This document shows positions 45,840-54,789 of a stretch of DNA of 64,000 nt, in pieces. The notes beneath the pieces were generated by a model. It had not been told where the DNA came from. It made no database searches and saw only the letters and a list, made by a program, of their open reading frames with translations. The stretch is from Flavobacterium psychrophilum. GTDB lineage: Bacteria; Bacteroidota; Bacteroidia; Flavobacteriales; Flavobacteriaceae. Both the position numbers and the translations under genes were made by a program. Positions within the stretch are counted from its first letter, which is position 1. Each line of letters starts with the position of its first letter. The stretch covers positions 186,001 to 250,000 of the forward strand of contig CAMDDB010000002.1 of assembly GCA_945890865.1 (NCBI GenBank). The letters run 5' to 3'.

Positions 45840-48800
45840 ATGATAAAAAATTACTTGATGGTTAGTTTATTGTGTTCCTTTTTAGGATTTTCACAATTTA
45901 ATTCCTCTGCTCCATGGATGCCGAACTCCCTTTCATCTCCACGTGAAAAAACGATAGACGAATTAGTAACTCATTTCAATCAATATTGGTCTACGCGAGA
46001 TAAAAACACCAGGGGTTCGGGCTACAAGCCTTTTATGCGCTGGGAATACCATTGGAGAAATTATACAAATCCTCAAGGATATATTAATTCATCATCAGAT
46101 TTTTGGGCCGCTTGGCGCGAAAAAAAACAAGCACAATTAAATAGAAATTCCCAATCGCTGCCGGTGAGCAATTGGCAACCCATAGGACCCTTTACTCATA
46201 CCAATACAGGCTCATGGTCTTCGGGTCAAGGAAGGGTTAATTGTGTTCATGTCGATCCATCAAATCCCAACACAGTTTATCTTGGCGCTCCAGCTGGAGG
46301 CATATGGAAATCAACAAACAATGGAACAACATGGACCCCTCTGACAGATCAGTTGCCACAAATAGGAGTGTCTGGAATTGCAGTGGATTATTCTAATTCC
46401 AATGTAATTTATATTGCCACAGGCGATAAAGATGCTGGGGATTCCTATTCGGTAGGAGTATTTAAATCGATTGACGGAGGGAATACTTGGAATCCAACCG
46501 GGGTTATGGGGAGTTCAAATCCATCAAATGCAGGAGATTTACTCATACATCCAACCAACAATCAAATTTTGTGGTGTACTACAAACAATGGAATTTATAA
46601 AACAACGAACGCCGGAACCTCATGGATTCAAGTTCAAACGGGTAACTTTTCTCAAGGGACACTTCGATTAAAACCGGGAGACCCAACTACAGTTTATGCC
46701 GTTACAAATACTGGTTTTTATCGTTCATCAGATTCAGGATCTACATTTATTCAAATTACTACAGGATTACCCGAAAGTTCCAGCCGATTATTATTGGATG
46801 TAACACCTGCAAACGCAAATTATAGTTACATATTAAGTGCACGAAATGATGGTGATATGCAAGGAATTTATCGTTCAACGGATGGTGGAACAACTTGGAC
46901 TAAAACGTCTTCTAATGAAACTTCAACAGGAGATGTTTTTGAATCTAGTCAAGCGTGGTATGATCTGGCCTTAGCTGTTTCGCCCACAAATGCCAACGAA
47001 ATATATACCGGCTGTTTAAATGTATGGAAGTCTACCGATGGTGGTGTGAGCGTTTCTAAAGTAAACAACTGGAGTTCGCCTGCAGCGCCTTCCTATACCC
47101 ATGCCGATATTCATTACCTCGGGTTTCATGGCAACAAATTGTATTGTGGCAGTGATGGGGGCATCTATGTTTCTTCCAACGGAGGAACAAATTTTACCGA
47201 TTTAACCGCTGGGGTTCAAATCAGTCAGTTTTATAAAATTGCGGTTTCGAAACAATCTGCTGCCAATATGGTAGGCGGCTTACAAGACAATGGAGGCCAT
47301 GCCTACAGCGGAGGACAATGGAAAAATTATTATGGGGCAGACGGGATGGATACTGCAATACATCCAAACAATCCTAATCAGTATTATGGATTTATTCAAT
47401 CGGGAGGAAATTTATACATCAGCAACAATGCCGGAAATGGTTTAAGCGGTTCTGTTTCTGCCCCAGCGGGATTGATTGGAAATTGGGTGACACCATTGAC
47501 AATTAATTCAGCTGGAGTCCTTTTTTCGGGCTACAACAATTTATTTAAATTAGTTGCAGGAGCTTGGGTGCAACAAAACACCACTTCATTGGGAAGCGGA
47601 AATATCGAATTGATAAGTATTGACCCTTCAAATGACAACATCATGTATGTTGCTAACGGATCCAATTTGTATAAAAGCATAGACTTAGGCGTTACTTTTA
47701 CCTCTATTTATTTGGCGGATACCAGTATTACCTCTATTGAAGTACATTCTACAGACAGCAATAGTGTATATCTAACCACACAAGGGGCCTCAGGCGACGT
47801 ATTAAAATCAACAAATGGAGGAATCACATTTACGGATTACTCAACCGGTTTGCCAAATATTGGAAAAAATGTAATTGTACACCAAGGGAGAAATTCCGAT
47901 AATCCTTTATATCTGGGAACCACTTTAGGAGTGTTTTATAGAGATGATACTATGGCTTCTTGGCAGCCGTTTGACACTAATTTACCGAATGTTTCAGTAA
48001 CCGATTTAGAAATTAATCTGGAAGACGCAAAGCTAATTGCAGCAACTTATGGGAGAGGAATATGGCAAACAAACATTCCGGTTCAATTGCCCCCTAATGA
48101 TGTAAAATTTGTAAGTATTCAAAATCCAGGAAATAACATCAACTGTGAGGCTACCATAATTCCCCAAGTGCGCGTAAAAAACAACGGAACCAATACGATT
48201 ACCAATATTTCTATTGATTATTCTATTGATGGAATTCCGAGTAATTATCTTTGGAATGGTGTTATTGTATCTAATGAAATTACTACAATTAGTCTTCCTC
48301 AAGCTACTTTAACTAGAGGGATCCATACGTTAAATGTAACCACTACAATTACTAATGACTCCTATTCTGATAACAATACTGGAACAAGCACTTTTTATAT
48401 TAATGATTCTGGGATTATTGGACAAATAAACCCTTTTACTACATCAACGGATGCATTAATATCCTATACTGATGGAGGCACAGGCTCTCAATGGGTTCGC
48501 GGGGTTCGATCGGATGCTTTAACATCATCGGGAAATACCGTTTACACCACAAATTTGGCTCGAAATTATCCAGATAACATTAAGGCCTATTTAGTTTCAC
48601 AATGTTACAATTTAACCAATGTGATTAATCCTCAGATTAGTTTTGCAATGAAATATAAAATTGAAAACAATTGGGATATCATATATGTAGAATACTCGAC
48701 TAATTTTGGAGCGTCTTGGACTGTTTTGGGCGAAATGGGCCCTACCTGGTATAACAGCAACAGAACGTCTGAAACTTCGGGTTCGGATTGTTATAATTGC

Positions 48801-49229
48801 CCAGGAGCGCAATGGACTGGAGAAAGCACTACATTAGCCACTTATACCTATCCGTTAAGCGCATTAGGAGCTCCATCAGCAGTCATTTTTAGAATTGTTT
48901 TTCATACCGATCAAACCGTCACAGATTTAGGCGTTAATGTCGATGATTTTGTGATTTTAGGGACATTATCCAATCAAAATTTTGAGCTAAATAATGTATG
49001 GGTGTATCCAAATCCTTCAAATGGCATTTTCAATATCGCATTAGGAACCATTCAACCAACACAAATTGTTGCGTATGACTTAACAGGCAAAATAGTTTAC
49101 GACAAAAAAGAAATTACCGTGACTAATTTTGAAACAAAAATTGATCTCTCAAATGTATCACCTGGCATTTATTTTGTCAAAATCTCGAACAACGATCAAA
49201 TAACAGTAAAACGAATTATTAAAGAGTAA
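45840..49229 (+). CDS. Large secreted beta-propeller protein with T9SS sorting domain
   Basis: 1129 aa. Signal peptide MIKNYLMVSLLCSFLGFSQ. Many BNR/sortilin-type repeats of the GGIWKSTNNGTTWT form (about residues 120-760) predict one or two beta-propellers. A CARDB-like Ig domain (about 765-865, VKNNGTNTITNISIDYS) and a jelly-roll-like region follow, then the C-terminal type A sorting domain VYPNPSNGIFNI ... VKRIIKE. Enzymatic activity cannot be assigned; related propellers include glycan-binding or glycosidase proteins. M13 peptidase gene starts 3 nt after its stop, so the two are cotranscribed. Confidence 0.9.
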   Translation: MIKNYLMVSLLCSFLGFSQFNSSAPWMPNSLSSPREKTIDELVTHFNQYWSTRDKNTRGSGYKPFMRWEYHWRNYTNPQGYINSSSDFWAAWREKKQAQLNRNSQSLPVSNWQPIGPFTHTNTGSWSSGQGRVNCVHVDPSNPNTVYLGAPAGGIWKSTNNGTTWTPLTDQLPQIGVSGIAVDYSNSNVIYIATGDKDAGDSYSVGVFKSIDGGNTWNPTGVMGSSNPSNAGDLLIHPTNNQILWCTTNNGIYKTTNAGTSWIQVQTGNFSQGTLRLKPGDPTTVYAVTNTGFYRSSDSGSTFIQITTGLPESSSRLLLDVTPANANYSYILSARNDGDMQGIYRSTDGGTTWTKTSSNETSTGDVFESSQAWYDLALAVSPTNANEIYTGCLNVWKSTDGGVSVSKVNNWSSPAAPSYTHADIHYLGFHGNKLYCGSDGGIYVSSNGGTNFTDLTAGVQISQFYKIAVSKQSAANMVGGLQDNGGHAYSGGQWKNYYGADGMDTAIHPNNPNQYYGFIQSGGNLYISNNAGNGLSGSVSAPAGLIGNWVTPLTINSAGVLFSGYNNLFKLVAGAWVQQNTTSLGSGNIELISIDPSNDNIMYVANGSNLYKSIDLGVTFTSIYLADTSITSIEVHSTDSNSVYLTTQGASGDVLKSTNGGITFTDYSTGLPNIGKNVIVHQGRNSDNPLYLGTTLGVFYRDDTMASWQPFDTNLPNVSVTDLEINLEDAKLIAATYGRGIWQTNIPVQLPPNDVKFVSIQNPGNNINCEATIIPQVRVKNNGTNTITNISIDYSIDGIPSNYLWNGVIVSNEITTISLPQATLTRGIHTLNVTTTITNDSYSDNNTGTSTFYINDSGIIGQINPFTTSTDALISYTDGGTGSQWVRGVRSDALTSSGNTVYTTNLARNYPDNIKAYLVSQCYNLTNVINPQISFAMKYKIENNWDIIYVEYSTNFGASWTVLGEMGPTWYNSNRTSETSGSDCYNCPGAQWTGESTTLATYTYPLSALGAPSAVIFRIVFHTDQTVTDLGVNVDDFVILGTLSNQNFELNNVWVYPNPSNGIFNIALGTIQPTQIVAYDLTGKIVYDKKEITVTNFETKIDLSNVSPGIYFVKISNNDQITVKRIIKE

Positions 49230-49232
49230 CCT

Positions 49233-51302
49233 ATGAAAAAAAGTATTTTAAAAAGTAGCACAAGTATATTGGTTTTATCCATGATACTTTATTCCTGTGG
49301 TTCCACGGAAAAAGCCTCAAATCCTCAACAACCGAATGGCATTAATCAGAATTTCATGGATAAGTCGTTTAATCCAGCCGATAATTTTAATCGCTATGTA
49401 AACGGAAGCTGGTTGGATAAAACCGAAATTCCAGCCGATAGAACACGTTGGGGAAGCTTTGATGAATTGCGAAAAAATACCGACGACGATGTGATGGTCA
49501 TTTTAAAAGAAGCCATCAGCGACAAGACGATTGATCCTAATTCAGATCAAGCCAAAGCCATAAATTTATACAAAACCGTTCTAGATACGGTTAGTAGAAA
49601 TAAAGCTGGAATCGAACCTTTGAAACCGTACTTGGCTAAAATTAATGCCGTTCAAAACGCCGATCAATTGGTAGCTTTGTTGGCCGAAATGGAACCCGAA
49701 ATGGGATTGGGCTTCTTTGGAAGTTATATCGGAGCCGATGCTAAAAACAGCAATAAAAATGTAGTATATGTTGGTACCGGTAGTTTGGGCTTACCCGATA
49801 GAGATTACTATGTTTCTAACGCACCCGATAGTAAAGAAAAACGGGAAAAATATGTACTTCACGTGGCAAAAATGTTGCAATTTATGGGAGATTCAGAAGT
49901 AGTAGCCAAAGATAATGCGCAAAAAATACTAGCCTTAGAGACAAAAATGTCTACAGCAACTTTAGATCGCGTTGAGCGAAGAGACCGTAGAAAAACCTAC
50001 AATCCAATGGCGTTTGCCGATCTTCAAAAATTAGCACCTACGGTAAAATGGGAGGCTTATTTTACTGCAGTGGGCATAGGAAAAGTAGACTCTTTAGTGG
50101 TCTCTCAACCCAAATATATTCAAGCGATCGAAACCGTCTTAAAAGAAAATCAAGTAGCCGATTGGAAAGCCTATATGCAATGGACCGCTTTAAGAAGTTC
50201 GGCCGGATTACTTTCTACGGCTATTGAAAACGCAAATTTTGAATTCTACGGAAAAACATTAACGGGCGCTGTGAAACAGCGTCCAGCAGAAGAAAGAGCT
50301 TTAGCAACAGTTAATGGTAGATTAGGGGAAGCTTTAGGTAAATTATATGTGGCAAAGAAATTTCCACCCGAAGCCAAAGCCAAAGCCCAAGCCATGATTG
50401 CTAATGTGATGCAAGCTTTTGACAAGCGCATCAATAATTTGCCTTGGATGACCAAAGCAACAAAAGAAAACGCAAAAAATAAATTGAATAAATTTCGAGT
50501 AAAAATTGGGTATCCTGACAAATGGAAAGACTATTCGGCTCTAGAAGTGAAAGCACCAGAACAAGGCGGAACCTATTTTGAAAATTCAAGAATGTATGCC
50601 AGATGGAGCCACAAGAAGAACATTGAAAAAATGGGCAAACCAGTAGACAAAGAAGAATGGGGCATGTCGCCTCAAACGGTAAATGCATATTTTAGCCCAA
50701 CAAACAACGAAATTGTATTTCCAGCCGCTATTTTACAACCGCCATTTTACAATTACAAAGCGGATGAAGCGGTAAATTATGGTGGAATTGGCGCCGTAAT
50801 TGGGCATGAAATTTCACACGGATTTGATGATTCGGGCTCGAGATATAATGCCGATGGTAATCTTGTAAACTGGTGGAGTGAAGACGATTTGAAACAATTT
50901 ACCACATTAGGAAGTGCCTTAGCGGATCAATATTCGGCATTAGAGCCGTTACCGGGTATTTTTGTAGATGGTAAATTTACATTAGGGGAAAACATAGGAG
51001 ATTTAGGGGGCGTTAACGCGGCCTACGACGGCTTACAAATTTATTTGAAAGCCAATGGAAATCCGGGATTAATTGACAAATTTACTCCAGAGCAACGCTT
51101 CTTTATTTCATGGGCTACCATTTGGAGAAGTAAAATGCGAGATGAAGCCATAAAAAATCAAGTAAAAACCGATTCGCACTCTCCTGGAATGTATCGTGCC
51201 TATGTGCCTTTACAAAACGTAGAAGCGTTTTATAAAGCGTTTAACATCCAACCTCAAAACGGAATGTATCTAGCGCCAGATAAGCGTGTAAAAATTTGGT
51301 AA
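49233..51302 (+). CDS. M13-family metallopeptidase lipoprotein (PepO/neprilysin-like)
   Basis: Zinc endopeptidase anchored in the envelope. Leader with lipobox ILYSC (Cys22). The N-terminal half is the all-helical M13_N domain. The catalytic domain has VNAYFSPTNNEIVFPA, zinc-binding HEISH in GHEISHGFDDSG, ENIGDLGGV with the third ligand Glu, and the C-terminal LAPDKRVKIW. 689 aa, complete. Cotranscribed with the upstream secreted propeller protein; peptide substrates unknown. Confidence 0.95.
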   Translation: MKKSILKSSTSILVLSMILYSCGSTEKASNPQQPNGINQNFMDKSFNPADNFNRYVNGSWLDKTEIPADRTRWGSFDELRKNTDDDVMVILKEAISDKTIDPNSDQAKAINLYKTVLDTVSRNKAGIEPLKPYLAKINAVQNADQLVALLAEMEPEMGLGFFGSYIGADAKNSNKNVVYVGTGSLGLPDRDYYVSNAPDSKEKREKYVLHVAKMLQFMGDSEVVAKDNAQKILALETKMSTATLDRVERRDRRKTYNPMAFADLQKLAPTVKWEAYFTAVGIGKVDSLVVSQPKYIQAIETVLKENQVADWKAYMQWTALRSSAGLLSTAIENANFEFYGKTLTGAVKQRPAEERALATVNGRLGEALGKLYVAKKFPPEAKAKAQAMIANVMQAFDKRINNLPWMTKATKENAKNKLNKFRVKIGYPDKWKDYSALEVKAPEQGGTYFENSRMYARWSHKKNIEKMGKPVDKEEWGMSPQTVNAYFSPTNNEIVFPAAILQPPFYNYKADEAVNYGGIGAVIGHEISHGFDDSGSRYNADGNLVNWWSEDDLKQFTTLGSALADQYSALEPLPGIFVDGKFTLGENIGDLGGVNAAYDGLQIYLKANGNPGLIDKFTPEQRFFISWATIWRSKMRDEAIKNQVKTDSHSPGMYRAYVPLQNVEAFYKAFNIQPQNGMYLAPDKRVKIW

Positions 51303-51320
51303 TCCCTTTCAAAAGCATAT

Positions 51321-51347
51321 AAAAACCCACCAAATTGGTGGGTTTTT
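51321..51347. terminator. Bidirectional terminator between the M13 and EamA genes
   Basis: 11-bp stem, arms 51321-51331 and 51337-51347, loop AAATT (the first two and last two loop bases can also pair), flanked by A- and T-runs. Convergent genes on both sides. Confidence 0.9.
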
Positions 51348-51378
51348 TGTTTGATACTCTTTTGATTCTTGGCAATAA

Positions 51379-52302
51379 TTATTTTTTCTTAATCGCACGA
51401 TTTACGATATAAAGGCCCATAATTGTAATTATTCCCCCAAAGGCAATCGGAACAGTCAAAGGTTCGTTGAACAAAATATAGCCAAAAAACAAGGCGACCA
51501 TTGGATTAATATAGGCATATAAACTGCTTATTTCGGTAGGCAAATGTTCCAGGGCATAAATAAATGCAATGAACGTTAATATGGATCCAAAAACCACTAA
51601 ATATCCTATCGACCACCAAGAAATCGCTGGAATTGCTGTCAACGGAATCGCAGAGCCGTTCCACACAATAACACTCGAGATTACAAAACTCGAAATTAAC
51701 ATTTGCAATCCCAAACTAAAGTAGGGGTTAAAATTGGTTTTATTTTCTTTGATATAAATGGAGGACAAGGCCCAAGTAAATGTAGCAATTACAGAAAGTA
51801 AAATACCAAAACGAAATTCGGGTTCTAAAAAATCGTTGAGGTAGTCATAGAAAATGACACAAATTCCAACAAATGCAACGACCAAACCAGCAAAGGCTTT
51901 CCAGGATGTTTTTTGTCCTCGAATCAAACTAATGATCACGATCCAAAGGGGAAAAATGGAACCAATAATTGCCCCCAAACCACTCGAAATATATTTTACA
52001 CCCCAAGTGCTCAAACCGTTACTCAACATGAAATTCAACACACTCAAAACCATAATATTGCGCCACTGTCTTTTGTTGGGCCAAGGATGTTTTTGATAGA
52101 GAAAGTACAACAAATAACACAAGCCGCCAAAAAGTTGCCGCAAGGCTACCAATTGCATGGGAGGCATGTGTTTGACCCCTTCTTTGGAAGCAATCCAAGT
52201 GGTGCCCCAAAAAAAACTGATCCAAATGAGCGCTAAAATTGGGAGGCCAATTGCGTTTTTCTGCTGCTTGATGTACTTTTGAAATACGCTATAATACGTC
52301 AT
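51379..52302 (-). CDS. EamA-family (DMT superfamily) transporter
   Basis: Inner-membrane permease with ten TM helices formed by two EamA repeats, 307 aa. FFWGTTWIASKEGVKHMPPMQLVALRQL is the typical first-helix region. Substrate unknown (family: amino acids, metabolites). Start ATG 52302 shares one base with the upstream SDR stop (TAATG), so translation is coupled; the frame opens two codons earlier at a TTG. Confidence 0.9.
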   Translation of the reverse strand: MTYYSVFQKYIKQQKNAIGLPILALIWISFFWGTTWIASKEGVKHMPPMQLVALRQLFGGLCYLLYFLYQKHPWPNKRQWRNIMVLSVLNFMLSNGLSTWGVKYISSGLGAIIGSIFPLWIVIISLIRGQKTSWKAFAGLVVAFVGICVIFYDYLNDFLEPEFRFGILLSVIATFTWALSSIYIKENKTNFNPYFSLGLQMLISSFVISSVIVWNGSAIPLTAIPAISWWSIGYLVVFGSILTFIAFIYALEHLPTEISSLYAYINPMVALFFGYILFNEPLTVPIAFGGIITIMGLYIVNRAIKKK

Positions 52303-53132
52303 TACCAAATTTCTTTTTGGAACGAATAATCTAAAATCGTTTCCACTTTTTTACTGGAAATAATTTTTCCTTTCGATTTAGGATCTTCAACAAAGTTGGG
52401 TAAGGGTAAATTAAATTGTTGCGCTTTTTTTTGATAATAGTTTTTCCGAGTGGGATGTTGTGGTGCTACAGCGTTAAATGTTTCCCCCCATTTGTCTATA
52501 TAAGCAAAGTCAAGAGCTTTTATTATAATGCCAATGCAATCTTCTCTTTGAATCAAGTTCACCGGACCATCCGGATTTTCAATTTGGGTTCTTCCCGCTA
52601 AGAATTTGATGGGATGACGATCCTCTCCAAGTAAACCTCCAAAGCGGATGACCGTAGTTTTAAAATGGATATTCGATTGTAAAAGTTTTTCGGAAAGTAC
52701 TAATTGTCTCCCACTTTCGGTATCAGGATGAGTTTGGGTAGATTCTGTATATTCTATTATCGGAAATCGATCACCATACACCGATGTTGAACTCACAAAC
52801 AGCACTTTTTGAATGCCAGATTTTTCGATGTAAGGAATAAGGATTTTCATTTTATTTATGAAAGTCATTTCTTCTGAAGATAATATTTCTTTTCGCAATC
52901 CCGGAGGAATTGCAATAATTAAGACATCCGTTTCATGGAGAAAATCCGAAACATTTCCAATTATTTTCTGTTCGTTCAATTGAATTTGAAACGGCATAAT
53001 TTCAGCCTCCTTTAAAGTTTTTAATTTTGTAGCTGAAGTGGTTGAACCTTTTACATTGTATCCTTTTGACAACAGTGATTTTGCCAATGGTAATCCGAAC
53101 CAACCACAACCTAGAATAGTTATGAAATTCAT
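52302..53132 (-). CDS. NAD(P)-dependent SDR family protein (YeeZ-like)
   Basis: 276 aa extended short-chain dehydrogenase-like protein. Dinucleotide site ILGCGWFGLPLAKSL at the N-terminus, then FVSSTSVYGD with the Ser-Tyr of the family. It resembles E. coli YeeZ-type NAD-dependent epimerases. Natural substrate unknown. ATGA overlap (4 nt) with the upstream zinc-ribbon gene and TAATG overlap with EamA make a tight three-gene operon. Confidence 0.85.
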   Translation of the reverse strand: MNFITILGCGWFGLPLAKSLLSKGYNVKGSTTSATKLKTLKEAEIMPFQIQLNEQKIIGNVSDFLHETDVLIIAIPPGLRKEILSSEEMTFINKMKILIPYIEKSGIQKVLFVSSTSVYGDRFPIIEYTESTQTHPDTESGRQLVLSEKLLQSNIHFKTTVIRFGGLLGEDRHPIKFLAGRTQIENPDGPVNLIQREDCIGIIIKALDFAYIDKWGETFNAVAPQHPTRKNYYQKKAQQFNLPLPNFVEDPKSKGKIISSKKVETILDYSFQKEIW

Positions 53133-53482
53133 ATCAATTTCTTTTTTACTAAAATACAGTAATTATTTTTTAACTCCATATAGCCATAATCATACATAAA
53201 ATAATAGGTATTTCCTGTTTTGGTTTTAAATATAGAAGTACAGTAATCAAAATCAAAACCTTTGTTAGCCATTTTGTTTCGGGCTATTTTGGTTTTTCCT
53301 TCAGAATTTATAGCACACAAGATACGGTAATTTTTGCGTAATTTATTGTTAATGTTGCGCATCAAATTGGTTTGATCTTTGTTCATTTTATTGTTGAACG
53401 CATTTCGGCAACTGTCGCCACAAAACTTTTTGTCTTCGCGGCCAATAATTTTATCGCCGCATTCTAAACAAGATTTATTCAT
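53129..53482 (-). CDS. Small zinc-ribbon protein, hypothetical
   Basis: 117 aa from the ATG at 53482 (another in-frame ATG at 53491 adds MTI). N-terminal zinc ribbon CLECG ... KFCGDSCRNAFNNK (four Cys, treble-clef style), then a basic helix and a beta-rich C-terminus TYYFMYDYGYMEL. Likely nucleic-acid or protein binding; no function assigned. First gene of the operon with the SDR protein and EamA transporter. Confidence 0.72.
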   Translation of the reverse strand: MNKSCLECGDKIIGREDKKFCGDSCRNAFNNKMNKDQTNLMRNINNKLRKNYRILCAINSEGKTKIARNKMANKGFDFDYCTSIFKTKTGNTYYFMYDYGYMELKNNYCILVKKKLI

Positions 53483-53633
53483 AATAGTCATTTTAGGAGG
53501 AACGAATAAAAATAAACAAAAAATAGGGAAAAGCGAATAATTTTTAATTTTTTTCCATTTTCAAACGATTACAATTAGTTACAATCGAATGTAAATAGAT
53601 AACTACCGATTAATAAGTTTGCTTCTAAACAAA

Positions 53634-53663
53634 TTTGTATTTAGAATTAGCAAATTAGTTTTG
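53634..53663 (+). promoter_or_regulatory. ssb promoter (TTTG, 18-nt spacer, TAGTTTTG)
   Basis: TTTG (53634-53637), 18-nt spacer, TAGTTTTG (53656-53663), 43 nt before the ATG. A second exact -7 box, TAAGTTTG, lies at 53614-53621 without a matching TTG. Confidence 0.62.
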
Positions 53664-53706
53664 ATCCAATTCTTTCGACAAAAGCAACATTAAATTTTTA
53701 CACGCC

Positions 53707-54027
53707 ATGAAAAACAAAGTACAATTGATCGGCCATGTTGGCCAAGAACCAGAAGTAAAAACAGTAAACAACAAAAAAGTAGCGAATCTTACCATAGCTA
53801 CTAATGATTTCTATTACAATGAAAAAGGTGATAAAGTAGAACAGACCGAATGGCATCGCATAACCGCTTGGGGCAAAACAGCAGAAGTCATTGAAAAATA
53901 TGTCACTAAAGGTAAAGAAATTGCTGTTGAAGGAAAACTAACCCACAGGAGTTACGACGATAAAGACGGTATTAAGCGCTATGTTACCGAAATTCTTGTT
54001 CTTGAGTTGTTATTGTTAGGAAAGTAA
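53707..54027 (+). CDS. ssb: Short single-stranded DNA-binding protein
   Basis: One OB-fold of 106 aa: MKNKVQLIGHVGQEPEVK, WHRITAWGKTAEVIEKYVTKGKEIAVEGKL. It binds ssDNA in the family. It ends LELLLLGK and lacks the Gly-rich linker and acidic C-terminal tip that recruits repair proteins in canonical SSB, so it is probably a second, short SSB. Monocistronic, with a well-formed promoter and terminator. Confidence 0.92.
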   Translation: MKNKVQLIGHVGQEPEVKTVNNKKVANLTIATNDFYYNEKGDKVEQTEWHRITAWGKTAEVIEKYVTKGKEIAVEGKLTHRSYDDKDGIKRYVTEILVLELLLLGK

Positions 54028-54046
54028 TTTCCAAATTTGGTTCCTT

Positions 54047-54074
54047 AAACCACTGAGCAATCAGTGGTTTTTTT
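54047..54074 (+). terminator. ssb terminator
   Basis: Perfect 10-bp stem AAACCACTGA / TCAGTGGTTT with a GCAA loop, then TTTT. 19 nt after the ssb stop. Confidence 0.88.
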
Positions 54075-54101
54075 GTTTAATTTGGCCTGTCTTTTTTTCC
54101 T

Positions 54102-54788
54102 TTATTTGAGTAAGGGTAAAATCTCTGTAATATTGCTAAACGATTTGAAATTATCGTGTTCAATTTCAAAATCAATTTTTTCATATTCCCAAGTAGAATG
54201 GTAGGGAATGTGAATGGCATGTCCGCCACAATTTAAAATGGGTAAAATATCTGATTTCAAAGAGTTGCCAATCATCAGAAAATCTTTAGGTTGGCAGTCT
54301 AAACGGCTCAGCATTTTTTGGTAATCCAATTCGGTTTTATCGCTCATCACTTCAATATGATGAAAATAGGTTCCAATTCCCGAATCGTGTAATTTGCGAT
54401 GCTGATCTTTTAAATCGCCTTTTGTGGCTACGACCAATTTATATTTTCCTTGTAATTGTTCTAAAACTTCGGTAATGTTTGGAAGTAATTCCACCGGCTT
54501 TTGTAATAAATCTTTTCCTATGGTTAAAATTTGTTCAATCCCTTTCCCCGAAATTTGATGATTAGTCAATTCCAAAGCGGTTTCAATCATGGATAGCGTA
54601 AACGCTTTGATACCAAAACCATACAATGGTAAATTGTGGACTTGATGATTCAAAATCAAACCCAGTATTTCTTGATGCGAAGCATAATCCTGAAACAACA
54701 TACAAAAGCGTTCTTGTGCCTCATCAAAAAAAGGCTCGTTGTGCCAAAGGGTGTCGTCAGCATCGAATGCGATTATTTTTGGGTTCAT
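54102..54788 (-). CDS. HAD-family hydrolase
   Basis: 228 aa. Motif I FDADDTLWHNEPFF holds the nucleophile Asp; motif II is VVATKGDLKDQHRK and motif IV MIGNSLKSDI. Phosphatase of unknown substrate (phosphoglycolate- or nucleotidase-like cap). Starts 1 nt after metG and is probably cotranscribed; such HAD proteins often follow metG in Bacteroidetes, with no demonstrated link. Confidence 0.87.
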   Translation of the reverse strand: MNPKIIAFDADDTLWHNEPFFDEAQERFCMLFQDYASHQEILGLILNHQVHNLPLYGFGIKAFTLSMIETALELTNHQISGKGIEQILTIGKDLLQKPVELLPNITEVLEQLQGKYKLVVATKGDLKDQHRKLHDSGIGTYFHHIEVMSDKTELDYQKMLSRLDCQPKDFLMIGNSLKSDILPILNCGGHAIHIPYHSTWEYEKIDFEIEHDNFKSFSNITEILPLLK

Positions 54789-54789
54789 A

